DNA of 64,000 nt, taken from positions 7,502,001-7,566,000 of the forward strand of contig NC_092326.1 in NCBI RefSeq assembly GCF_036785885.1. The letters are read 5' to 3'. Every line of letters starts with the position of its first letter. Within the stretch, counting starts at the first letter, position 1. The stretch comes from Coffea arabica. Its lineage: Eukaryota; Streptophyta; Magnoliopsida; Gentianales; Rubiaceae. The translations under genes and the position numbers were made by a program. The notes beneath the pieces were generated by a model. That model ran no database searches, was not told the origin of the DNA, and worked only from the letters and a program-made list of their open reading frames with translations. Positions 40,591 through 51,689 of the stretch are shown one piece after another.

Positions 40591-41655
40591 TTGTTCTCGA
40601 GCATAATCAACTTAGAAGCGCAATCAAGATACTTACCAAAAAATTCATAGCAATTTATACCAATAAAGGCATCCTACATACCCCAACAACTTCATCAAAC
40701 TTAAAATTTACCAAACTGACAATTCTCACAGTCGATATGCACTCATTCACTCCAAAGTGTATAGGGTATCAGATTACTCTCAAATCGACACAATGGAATG
40801 ACATTACCATAGGTATGCTCATATATCACATCTCTACCACTTAACTATAAATTAGATGCAAAAATCAAAGGGACTTCACAAGATTGTAATGGGGTTCGGT
40901 AAAGGGGTAGGATAAAAGGAATTTTAAGGTGTAAAAATGTCAAAGAAAATATCCAAAAATTTATTGTACAAGTTCTTACAAATTTGCATCTCCAAGGCAT
41001 ATCAACAACCCAACAAATGAAAGTAATTGTCGGTATTTGTCACAACATAAAAATTATACACGAAAGCACGTTGCAACATACTTTGTTTTCAGTTTTTTTT
41101 TTAATACCGACATCTTAGAAATCAACTTCACTTGTCATACTTGCATTTCTAATTCACTGCCTCTCACATAATAGCTCGAACTCCCGTGCAATGAAATCAA
41201 AATATTTCTTTAACACAAGGTTCAAAGAAAAAGTCTAAAAAGAGATTTTTCAACTAACAATTGAGGTATCAAACAAAGAAAATGGTTAAAGACTCAACTT
41301 GGCTCACTAAAAGTAAATAAAATAAACGTAGGTGTTTTTCAATCAAGTAAAAAATGGTTAATCTTAAATGCCCTTTGTCATTTTTTTTACGTCAAATTCA
41401 ATTACACGTGGTCTTGACATGCATAACAAGGCAAGTTCTAGAATGACATAACCATGTGTACTACCACTCGACAAACGAAAAATGAAAAATAGAGCAAATA
41501 TAAAGTATAATGCTCATAATCAAGTCCAACAATCTCACAAGTTGCCAGGAATTAATGCCAAATCTAGCATATTCATCAATTAATTCCATCATCAAGAAAA
41601 GTAGAAAACTCCATGACATGAACTCACTATTCATACTCACATCTCAATTGCATTC
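40591..41655 (-). other. Athila 3' non-coding region
   Basis: Downstream of the post-pol ORF in element orientation. AT-rich, no ORF. Interrupted at 41656 by the SIRE-like LTR. Confidence 0.7.
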
Positions 41656-41795
41656 TGTTGATCTTAATCCCTAACTTTTGATATTTACAAAACAAATGGA
41701 TGATACTAATATCTCTTCAAGATATACTTTCAGTTATGAAGCAAATCAAATTCAAAGATCAAGTGCAATTGAAAGAAACAAAAGTTGCTGAAAGC

Positions 41796-42133
41796 TGTCG
41801 GACGCTTGTGAAGACAGGATCGGACGTCCAATAATTATTGCACAACTTCGGACGCATGAAGAACTCCATCACCGGACGTCCGAAGGAAATAAGACATTTT
41901 CCCTAACTCACTGACCTTAATCGGACGCAAACATCGGACGTCCGATAGAATTCTTCAAACTCTTTGTCTGCTATCGGATGGAAGTACCGGATGTCGAATA
42001 GGATCCTTTAAACTCGACAAAAACTGTTGGACGCTCACAATGACAATACTGAACGTCCGATTGAATTTAAGAAAATTTTTCAAACTCACTGCCTGCTGTC
42101 GGACGCAAAAAACAGGAGTACCGGACGTTCGAC
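41796..42133 (+). repeat. diverged tandem array with TCGGACGTCCGA palindromes
   Basis: About five units of 60-80 bp. Each has one TCGGACGC-type word and, about 25-35 bp later, a CGGACGTCCGA-type palindrome with an ACGT core, the best being ATCGGACGTCCGAT near 41934-41947. The units have decayed by C-to-T type changes (GGATGTCGAA, GAACGTCCGA). The array lies in the upstream half of the SIRE-like LTR. Confidence 0.8.
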
Positions 42134-42553
42134 ACTCCCAACAGCTAGCTAACTATTCAGCTACTTTCTATCCGTTGGAAGCATTAATGAAGCACTTTCT
42201 TGGTCTTCTATAAATAGAATATGGTCAGAAACCCCAAATAACTTTTGCACACTAAAGATATAAAAGATATAGAGTAGTTTTAGTGAGAAAACACTCTCCA
42301 AGGAAGATTTGTAATCTTGGTAGTGTGAAGTTCATTGTAAACTTTTCATTTGTGAATGAATATTTTAATAGTGTAGCTCTGTAAAGGTTGTCCTGAGAGA
42401 TAGTAAATCTTCGTAACTTGATCAAGTGGAGATTAGGGTAAGGAGGAAGTGAACCTTCCTTTGTACACAAGATTGGTTATATTTCATCAGTTTGAAGAAA
42501 CTTGTTTGAATTGATCTACAAGTTCAAGAGGAGATTGGTAGTCAATTGGTTTG

Positions 42554-45398
42554 TGTGAGGACCCGTAATTTTCTTAATTTTTTAGGGTTTTATTTTCTTT
42601 TAATTGCACATTTTTCCACATTTTCTTTATTCGGAAAATTTTAAACATAATTTTTATGAGTAAAGTTAGTTTTTAAATGATTTTTCTAGTATCGGATAGT
42701 TTTTGAAAAATTAAGAGCATATATCGGACGTGGGACCCGCTAGTGCGAAAAGTTAGGAAAAATTCGGCCAGTTAGGTTAAGTTTTGGATACTGAGTTTAA
42801 TTTACCAGGTGTTATGAGATATTTAGATGTTGCCAAGCGGATTGTTGTAAGAGAGACAAAAAAAGTTAGGCAAGCAATTAATTAAAGTGACATGTGTCAC
42901 CTAGAGATTAATTCCTACATTTGACTTACTATTCATCCTTTTACCATTTACTAAATAAAACCAAAAATTGACCAAAAATCTTGCAAAATCTCCAAGCTTG
43001 TGGCCAGCCCTTCTCAAGCACAAAGGAAAGAAAACTCTCTCAATTTTCAAGCTCCAATCTTGCCCAATCTCACAACCTAACCGTTTAATCTTGAATTCCT
43101 TCCATAAAACCTCTTAGTTTAGTGCTTGTAAGGTGATTGGTGAAGTTGTTTGGAAGACTAAGGTGTTGAATTGCTTCCTTTCTTGTCTTATAAGGTGAGT
43201 TGTGAAAAAACCACTCTCCTCCCTCTAATGATGCTTAAATCTTGACTAGTGGTGGTATGAGATGCAATTTTATAGATTAAATCTTGATTTTTGGTTGAAT
43301 TTATGAAGTTTTCTAATTATTGGGGATTTTTCTGTTTTCATATGAATATAATTGTGTGGCTATGTATGATGATTGGAAATGGTATTTAAGGCATCTAGGA
43401 GGTGGAAAAAGTGGATAATTGCAAGCAATTTCTGTTTGAAAGAAAAATTGGAAAGTTAGGGTTTCAATGTTCTTCATTCTGCCCGGCACTATAGCACATA
43501 GATAGAGGCCGAATTGGCCTTAGGTTAAAACATGCAAGTTGTAGGGAATAATATTTTAGAGATGTCTACAAAATTTCAGGTCAATCGGAACATCGTAGCT
43601 TGTGAAAAGACCAAAATACCCTGCTGCCCTGGTTTTATCCGAACTTGAGAATTGTGTCTGTAATTGGTTATTTTGGTTAGGAATGCTTTAGAATTGGTTG
43701 TTGAGGTCTTCTGATGAAATGTAGCCCTGTTTCTAAGCTTTCGGATGGCTTTGGAATTACTGGATTTGGACTTAGGTAGCTTGTTTTATGATGTTTACAC
43801 CAGAATGCATTTTGTGAATCTGTTTTTCCGGTTCTGATGTAGTATCTTGCATTTTTGACCTTGTTACACTAGAAACTGGATAGAGTTTCCTTCTGGAACA
43901 TTGTAGCCCTATCTCTTAGCTTCGAAACGGTGGGTCTTGCACCTTCATCCGATAATCGTAATGCCTTTGGTACCATTACCGCAAAATGAGGTCAAAAACT
44001 ATTTTTTTCAGGACTAAAGCTAATTCCATTGCCGGATTTTCCTGGTTTACTCTAGTGTTTATGAGTCTGTTTGGATTGTTAATTATTAGAGATATTTTTA
44101 CTGTAGCACTTTTTGTGATGTGATGTATGTGAGATAAAAAGGTAATTGGGAAGGTAAAAAGATGTATTGAAAATTGTAACGATAATGTAAGCAAATAAAT
44201 TTAGGGAAATAAAGCTCAATCCAAACAAACCCATCTTCTTGTGGAACCTTCTTTTGGTGGTATGTGGACTTGGTGATGATATGTAATTAAGTCTTATTGT
44301 GCTTGTTTGAATATTTTAGGGCTTGACGGTGATTAAAGACGCTCTTTGGGCGAAAGTTTATGAAATTTCACTTGCTTGTCTGATGAGTGTTCCTTGTTTG
44401 TTATGTTACATGATTACATGGCTGGTATGAATGATTGATAACATATTAAATGCTTTCAATGATTGTTAAAATGAGTTTTCTAGGCAAGTGTGTACTTTAT
44501 CGCCCTTGGCCTAAATGATTGTGAAGTTTTCAATGATTGAACGATTGAAATGTTATTTGTGCATGAATGTAAGCCTTTTTGGCTGAACTGGCCACTGCCC
44601 CTTGTTACCGGTCGTCTCGAGTTAGAAGCGGACTCGGTCGGGCGATTAGGGACTTGGGTGAACGTTTTGGTATACTCGAGTATTACCTTGAAGTCTGGTG
44701 GAGCCTGGCCAACGGTCAGGGAAGGGGGTGAATGAATGAATGAACGAATGAATGAATGAGAGTTTTACTTATAAAAAAATGTATTTTCAAATGATTGAAG
44801 GTATAAGGAAACGAAAGGAGAATGAACGAATGAACGAATGAACGAATGGCTCCCTGTGAGCACGTATCCTTTTAATGAATGTGTTTATCGCTTTATCTTA
44901 TCTTTGTATCTTGAATTATTGGTTACGTGTAATGAATGCAATGAACTTCTTGTTTGCCTATGTGTTCGGAACCTCACTGAGCTTTCCAGCTCATCCCTTT
45001 AGTTTTGTTTTCCTTAATAGGGGAAGCGTGCAAGGACGAGGGCCTGTATAGACTAACTGGGTCTAACTGTTGGTTTTCTTTTGTTAAGGTTCTCGCCCTA
45101 GCTTTTGGCAAGGGTCGGATGTATGATGACTCGAGAACTTTTGTACCTTTGATTTTGTAATTCCTTTGAGATAGGAATGTATATAAGTTCCATTTTAAGT
45201 TTTGGATTCATATATTATGTATTTTCTGTGGTTGAATTCTGGTTTTGATTGAGTACTGTAATGAATTGGATCCTGGTTTGCTCTTTCTTTAGGTTTTATT
45301 TCTGATTTGTTTGAGTGAACGATTGAGTCCCGGCGAGAGTTGGGCAGGCGGTCCGCCGAACCCTTTGGTTCGCCTTAGGGGGAGATGGGGCTGTCACA
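42554..45398 (+). repeat. 5' LTR of gag-only element
   Basis: 2845 bp, TG...CA. It is nearly identical to the 3' LTR apart from scattered substitutions and a 170-bp insertion at 44063-44232. Open frames inside (for example one near 44550 starting MLFVHECKPF) recur in the other LTR and are not genes. Confidence 0.95.
44063..44232 (+). mobile_element. MITE of the GTTTGGAT family, copy 2, in the 5' LTR only
   Basis: Ends GAGTCTGTTTGGATT and AATCCAAACAAACCC (inverted, 13 of 15 matching). The 3' LTR has the uninterrupted site GTGTTTATATCTTC. The interior shares the GAGATAAAAA and AATGTAAGCAAAT words with the element at 32225. No target duplication is visible when the filled and empty sites are compared. 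Confidence 0.75.
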
Positions 45399-45400
45399 GT

Positions 45401-45412
45401 TGGTATCAGAGC
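45401..45412 (+). other. tRNA-Met primer binding site
   Basis: TGGTATCAGAGC lies 2 bp after the 5' LTR. It is complementary to the 3' end of initiator methionine tRNA, the usual primer of many plant gypsy and copia elements. The leader 45413-46075 has no ORF. Confidence 0.93.
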
Positions 45413-46075
45413 CTGCTTCGCGTGGTCTCTGCGTGGAGTGAGCTTGGACTGAGTGGTGAATAGGTATGAAGGGTTAAGTGCTCGTTCGAGCATAAGCTAT
45501 GAGTTGTGAACGTTATAGGCCTTAAATTTTCCTGTGGAATCTGAGGACCATAGATAGGTACGTCTGGGAGGAATTCCGATTGTAGATGGTTTACTCTTGG
45601 GACTAGCCAACTCAAGAGGTGAATTATCTTATTTCGGATTTTCGTACCCGAGTACTTCAGAGTTGAGATAGTGCTAAGTATTTGAGACTTGTATTGTGGG
45701 AATATGAACAGGCTTTGTTCGACTGGAGTGAGTACGAGAGGTTAAGGGATATCTGGTTTGAATAGTAAGTGACGTGAGGGACCGGACGGGGTTACCTTAG
45801 CTGAGACTGGGACGACACATCACCTCTTCGTTTGATTCGCCCGTATCTTTTTAGTACATGACGTCCATTGATGTAAATGTGTATATGAATAGTTGCCTGA
45901 CTTGATCCGTACTTGTGTAATTGATCCTCTATTCTCTTGATATGTGGAGTGTTATGTGCACATATGTTTATTTGTATACTTGGTATCTCGATTTTTGTTA
46001 CTCTAGTTATTTTATCGCATTTATTCATTAAATTACCTTTGGAAAAGAAAAGAGAGAAGGAAAAAAAAAATATAT

Positions 46076-47349
46076 ATGGACGGGAGGCGTAGTCAGGGAC
46101 GTGGTCGAGGCCGTGGAACTCAACGGACCCCAGAACCAAGAGCGGAAAGGGAAACGTCAGTCGAGCAAGAACAAGGACCGAGAGTTGCAACCGGAGACCA
46201 AATGGCGACGGCAATGCAACAAATGACGGATATCTTAGCAAGATTAATGGATCAACAAGGCCAAATACCCGTAAACCAAACCCGGAACCCTGAGACGGGC
46301 GAGCATAAGGCTCTTAAGAGGTTCCAGAAGTTTGCACCTCCAAAATTCGCTGGAGGGCCTGATCCGGACATAGCTGAACAATGGATAGAAACCATGGTTA
46401 ATATCTTCACAGCCCTAAACTACACTGAGCAAAGGCAAGTGAACTTTGCAGTGTTTCAATTTGAGGGACCGGCTCGATCATGGTGGAACGTAATTAGAGC
46501 AAAGTGGGAAAGAGAACAGACTATCTAGACATGGGCGAACTTCATAAGAGAATTTCATGAGAAATACCTCCCACCTTTAGTTCAAGAAAGGAGGGAGGAG
46601 GAGTTTATTGGGCTACGCCAGGGAACATTAAGTGTGGCCGAATATGAGACAAAATTTACCAGGTTATCCAAGTTTGCTTCTGAATTGGTAGCCACTGAAC
46701 GGCGAAGAGTAAGACGGGTTATACAGGGACTAAATTTGGACATCCAGGAGGCATTGGCAGCAGCGCAAGTGAATACATTTACGGAGGCCTTTGAGAAGGC
46801 CCAACGAATTGAGAACGCAAAGGCACAAGTAAAAACCTCCAAGCTCGGAAAAGAGGTGCAGCTGGTAGTATGAGTGAGGCACTTAATGAAACAATAGCAC
46901 CTCCGAAAGTGCAGAAAGTGACTCCTTTATTCCGGCCACCATGGACATTAGGGGCGGTAGGTGAAAGGTCTACTAAAGGAAGTCAAATTGGACCTGAGGA
47001 GATTTCGCAAGATAGCCAAAAGATGACTTCCCACTTGACTTGTGGCTATTGTGGAAAGGCCAACCACACCGGGGATGCTTGTTGGCTGAAAGGGCGGAAG
47101 TGTTTAATCTGCGGAAGTGGTGAGCATCAAATTAGCAACTGTCCGAGGAGACAGTCACGTGAAAGTAGTACTCCGCCACGGGATGGAGCCAAATCAAAAC
47201 AAGCAAATGAAAAGAGAAACCGAACAAGTGTACCGGCAAAGGTGTATGCGTTGGATAACCAACCAGTTTCGGACTCGTCTGAGGCTAATGAAGGTAAAAA
47301 TTTCGAGGACGAAATTTCTTTAAGGGGGAGAGAGTGTGAGGACCCGTAA
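46076..47349 (+). pseudogene. gag of gag-only element, broken
   Basis: From the ATG at 46076: a Gly/Arg-rich start (GRGRGRGTQ), then the retrotransposon gag domain (KFAPPKFAGGPDPDIAEQW..., FEGPARSWWNVI..., LRQGTLSVAEYETKFTRLSK). An in-frame TAG at 46526-46528 splits the domain. The frame ends with TGA at 46871-46873, where an overlapping ATG (46870) continues in another frame. The second part carries two CX2CX4HX4C zinc knuckles (CGYCGKANHTGDAC and CLICGSGEHQISNC), which bind the RNA genome during packaging. It ends with the NFEDEISLRG tail running into the 3' LTR. As read, full-length gag cannot be made. Whether this is one mutated gene or whether read-through and shift occur cannot be told from sequence alone. 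Confidence 0.88.
47321..47334 (+). other. polypurine tract
   Basis: TAAGGGGGAGAGAG ends exactly at the 3' LTR start (TGTGAGGACCCG at 47335). Confidence 0.9.
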
Positions 47350-49998
47350 TTTTCTTAATTTTTTAGGGTTTTATTTTCTTTTAATTGCACATTTTTCCAC
47401 ATTTTCTTTATTCGAAAAATTTTAAACATAATTTTTATGAATAAAGTTAGTTTTTAAATGATTTTTCTAGTATCGGATAGTTTTTGAAAAATTAAGAGCA
47501 TATATCGGACGTGGGACCCGCTAGTGCGAAAAGTTCGGAAAAATTCGGCCAGTTAGGTTAAGTTGTGGATACTGAGTTTAATTTATTAGGTGTTATGAGA
47601 TATTTAGAAGTTGCCAAGTGGATTGTTGTAAGAGAGACAAAAAAAGTTAGGCAAGCAATTAATGAAAGTGACATGTGTCACTTAGAGATTAATTCCTACA
47701 TTTGACTTACTATTCATCTTTTTACCATTTACTAAATAAAACCAAAATCTTCCAAAATCTCCAAGCTTGTGGCCGGCCCTTCTCAAGCACAAAGGAAAGA
47801 AAACCCTCTCAATTTTCAAGCTCCAATCTTGCCCAATCTCACAAACTAACCGTTTAATCTTGAATTCCTTCCATAAAACCTCTTAGTTTAGTGCCTGTAA
47901 GGTGATTGGTGAATTTGTTTGGAAGGCTAAGGTGTTGAATTGCTTCCTTTCTTGTCTTATAAGGTGAGTTGTGAAAAACCACTTTCCTCCCTCTAATAAT
48001 GCTTAAATCTTGACTAGTAGTGGTATGAGATGCAATTTTATAGATTAAATCTTGATTTTTGGTTGAATTGATGAAGTTTTCTAATTATTGGGAATTTTTC
48101 TGTTTTCATATGAATATGATTGTGTGGCTATGTATGATGATTGGAAATGGTATTTAAGGCATCTAGGAGGTGGAAAAAGTGGATAATTGCATGCAATTTC
48201 TGTTTGGAAGAAAAATTGGAAAGTTAGGGTTTCAATGTTCTTCATTCTGCCCGGCACTGTAGCACATAGATAGAGGCCGAATTGGCCTTAGGTTAAAACA
48301 TAAAAGTTGTAGGAAATAATATTTAGAGATGCCTACAGAATTTCAGGTCAATCGGAGCATCGTAGCTTGTGAAAAGACCGAAATACCCCTGCTGCCCTGG
48401 TTTTACCCGAACTTGAGAATTGCGTCTGTAATTGGTTATTTTGGTTAGGAATGCTTCAGAATTGGTTGTTGAGGTCTTCTGATGAAATGTAGCCCTATTT
48501 CTAAGCTTTCGGATGGCTTTGGAATTACTGGATTTGGACTTAGGTAGCCTGTTTTATGATGTTTACACCAGAATGCGTTTTGTGAATCTGTTTTTCCGGT
48601 TCTGATGTAGTTTCTTGCATTTTTGACCTTGTTACACTCGAAACTGGACAGAGTTGCCTTCTGGAACATTGTAGCCCTATCTCTTAGCTTCGAAACGGTG
48701 GATCTTGCACCTTCATCCGATAATCGTAGTGCCTTTGGTACCATTACCGGAAAATGAGGTCAAAAATTATTTTTTTTTCAGGGCTAAAGCTAATTCCATT
48801 TCCAGATTTTCCTAGTTTACTCTAGTGTTTATATCTTCTTGTGGAACCTTCTTTTGGTGGTATGTGGACTTGGTGACGATATGTAATTGAGTCTTATTGT
48901 GCTTGTTTGAATATTTTAGGGCTTGACGGTGATTAAAGACGCTCTTTGGGCAAAAGTTTATGAAATTTCACTTGCTTGTCTGATGAGTGCTCCTTGTTTG
49001 TTATGTTACATGATTACATGGCTGGTATGAATGATTGATAACATGTTAAATGCTTTCAATGATTATTAAAATGAGTTTTCTAGGCAAGTGTGTACTTTAT
49101 CGCCCTTGGCCTAAATGATTGTGAAGTTTTCAATGATTGAACGATTGAAATGTTATTTGTGCATGAATGTAAGCCTTTTTGGCTGAACTGGCCACTGCCC
49201 CTTGTTACCGGTCGTCTCGAGTTAGAAGCGGACTCGGTCGGGCGATTAGGGACCTGGGTGAACGTTTTGGTATACTCGAGTATTACCTTGAAGTCTAGTG
49301 GAGCCTGGCCAACGGTCAGGGAAGGGGGTGAATGAATGAATGAACGAATGAATGAATGGGGGTTTTACTTATAAAAAAATGCATTTTCAAATGATTGAAG
49401 GTATAAGGAAACGAAAGGAGAATGAATGAACGAACGAATGAACGAATGGCTCCCTGTGAGCACGTATCCTTTTAATGAATGTGTTTATCGCTTTATATTA
49501 TCTTTGTATCTTGTATTATTGGTTACGTGTAATGAATGCAATGAACTTCTTGTTTGCCTATGTGTTCGGAACCTCACTGAGCTTTCCAGCTCATCCCTTT
49601 AGTTTTGTTTTCCTTAACAGGGGAAGGCGTGCAAGGACGAGAGCCTGTATAGACTAGCTGGGTCTAACTGTTGGTTTTCTTTTGTTATGGTTCTCGCCCT
49701 AGCTTTTGGCAAGGGTCGGATGTATGATGACTCGAGAACTTTTGTACCTTTGATTTTGTAATTCCTTTGAGATAGGAATGTATATAAGTTCCGCTTTAAG
49801 TTTTGGATTCATGTACTATGTATTTCTGTGGTTGAATTCTGGTTTTGATTGAGGACTGTAATGAATTGGATCCTAGTTTGCTTTTTCTTGAGGTTTTATT
49901 TCTGATTTGTTTGAGTGAACGATTGAGTCCCGGCGAGAGTTGGGCAGGCAGTCCGCCGAACCCTTTGGTTCGCCTTAGGGGTAGGTGGGGCTGTCACA
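47335..49998 (+). repeat. 3' LTR of gag-only element
   Basis: 2664 bp and lacks the MITE. High similarity to the 5' LTR suggests a recent insertion. Both LTRs hold a (GAAT/GAAC)n microsatellite (near 44720 and 49330). Confidence 0.95.
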
Positions 49999-50003
49999 GT
50001 TTG

Positions 50004-50223
50004 CAATTCTTCCCTTCTTATTTATTTATTATTATTTTGTGTTCTTTAAATTGCTTATATCTTCTACTTCTCTCAAGTGATATTGTTCATTCATTCATTG
50101 ATTCATTGTGTGATCACTTAGAAAAGAAGGTAAATTTCATATTGACCAAAAAGTGCCCACAATTTGATTAGTTTTATAATCAACCTAATTCAACCCCCTC
50201 TTAGGTTATCTTTGGGCCTTACA
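50004..50223 (+). repeat. SIRE-like LTR, right part
   Basis: Continues the LTR after the GTTTG duplication. Ends ...GGGCCTTACA at 50223. Confidence 0.8.
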
Positions 50224-50461
50224 CATTAATCATTGTTTAAAACAAAGAACTAATAAGGAAAAAAAATGCAAAACAATACCTCAAATCATAGCTAACCCTC
50301 CCCTACACCTAAACCTTACATTGTTCTCAATATAAGCAGTAAAGAAAAAGGTAATGAAATAAAGAAGCAACGATATTTCCCTGAACATGGAGGAGGGTGC
50401 CAATGGACTAAGGCTGGGGAGGAAAGGGTGGACGGAAGCCCACGTGTTGGAAATAGTGAGC

Positions 50462-51689
50462 CTAGTTCTGCACCATGCAGGACACCTGGCGCTCGATCCG
50501 CTCCAAATGAGAATCCATCTGATGTAACTGGAAGCGAAGATCTGCTAAATGCCTCTCTTCAGGAAACGATGGCAGTGGTACAGAAGGGGAAGGACCAGGG
50601 GCCACAATAGAAGTACCGCCAGTCTTAGAGGCGGTAGCTTTGGAGGCTTTGCGCTTTGGTGGAAGTTGGATCGGCCCTGGAGGAACGAACTGGAAAATAC
50701 CGTTGACCTGTTGAACAAAATCCATTTTCTCCAAACAAACTAAATCAAGGGGTTCCATAGCACAAGCTAAGTGCAGATTATGATTATTTAAATCCAAAAC
50801 CCCAAGATTAACGACCAATTGAGTGATATATGAACCCAAAATTAATGATTTATTTTTCTTGCTCAAGACAGTCCGGAAGTGAGAAGCAGACCAACATCCC
50901 AAGTTAACTTTCATTTCAGCAATCATACACCAAATAAAAAAGAACTCGGATTTTGTCAAAATACTCGAATTGTCCTTCCTAGCCGAGAAGCTATAAGCCA
51001 TGAAACGGTGAAAATAACGAAAGCGAGATTCTTTAGATAGGAGTCTTTAGACTGGCTAGAATCATAAGATTGGGTATCAACTGACAAATCCTTCTAGTAG
51101 CCAGTGTTATGGGGGAAAAAGGGTTCAGTGTATTCACAGGCACTCGCCATATATTCAGCAGATTGAGAATATAGGATATCAATAAAGCCAAAAGCTAAAT
51201 TGAATTTAGTAATGGACTGTTTGAATTCCTTACCCATCAATTGAAAATGAACCACATCAAGAGTCGTAATAGAAAATTCATTAGGTATATTGAACTCAAA
51301 AATAGTATAAAATTCCCATGTTAACTCAGTAAATGTAGGCAAAATAATTGAAACATAATTGGTCCAACTGATGGCATCTATCCTTCGAGTGACCTCATCT
51401 CTAATGTTCAAAATATCTAGTGTGGGGTTATGGATGAATTTACTTGGAATAATTTTCCTTGTACAAGCAACTGCATACCGTTCTTTATCGACTGCCTTAG
51501 TGAAGGTCAGATGGCCACCGAAGTGGGTCGGGGAAGAGAGGTGAACTCCTTGGTCCTCCCAAGGCGGGACAGGGGGCCACCTGAAGCAGTTGCTTGGGAA
51601 GGTTCACTCAAAGGAATAGTTGGTTGGGGTGAAGAAGTGCTGGCTGTGGTTTGCTTTTTAACATATTTTTTCGCCATTTGGGGTAACAA
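50462..51689 (-). pseudogene. Athila post-pol ORF, plant transposon protein type
   Basis: Three minus-strand pieces in succession: 51689-51507 (start MAKKYVKKQTTAS), 51411-51094 (with ISWTNYVSIILPTFTELTWE and VVHFQLMGKEFKQSI) and 51001-50462 (ending with a Pro/Ser-rich linker and a helical QLHQMDSHLERIERQ). Together they look like the single ORF that Athila elements carry downstream of integrase, at the env position, a family also listed as putative plant transposon protein. Stops and shifts separate the pieces. No signal peptide or clear membrane anchor is seen. Confidence 0.7.

Larger units (their letters stand above)
42554..49998 (+). mobile_element. gag-only Ty3/gypsy retrotransposon (TR-GAG type), 7.4 kb
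   Basis: Two long LTRs, TGTGAGGACCCG...GGGGCTGTCACA, are flanked by the exact 5-bp duplication GTTTG (42549-42553 and 49999-50003). The internal region is only 1.94 kb: a tRNA-Met primer site, gag with two zinc knuckles, and a polypurine tract. No protease, reverse transcriptase or integrase is present. Zinc-knuckle gag runs within about 60 codons into the NFEDEISLRG tail that normally follows pol, so pol seems to have been deleted. Such elements are known as TR-GAGs and move using enzymes from partners. Confidence 0.92.
41656..50223 (+). mobile_element. SIRE-like Ty1/copia solo LTR, split by a gag-only element
   Basis: Begins TGTTGATCTTAATCCC and ends with AACCCCCTCTTAGGTTATC then TTTGGGCCTTACA, hallmarks of SIRE/Maximus LTRs. 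The flanks are CATTC (41651-41655) and CATTA (50224-50228), a 5-bp duplication with one mismatch. Without the insertion at 42554-49998 and the extra GTTTG, the LTR is about 1.12 kb. There is no internal region or partner LTR, so it is a solo LTR sitting in Athila. Confidence 0.82.

Noticed and set aside
44550..49335. Twin open frames starting MLFVHECKPF near 44550 and 49150
   Set aside because: They are repeated because they lie at equivalent positions of the two LTRs. They are not genes.
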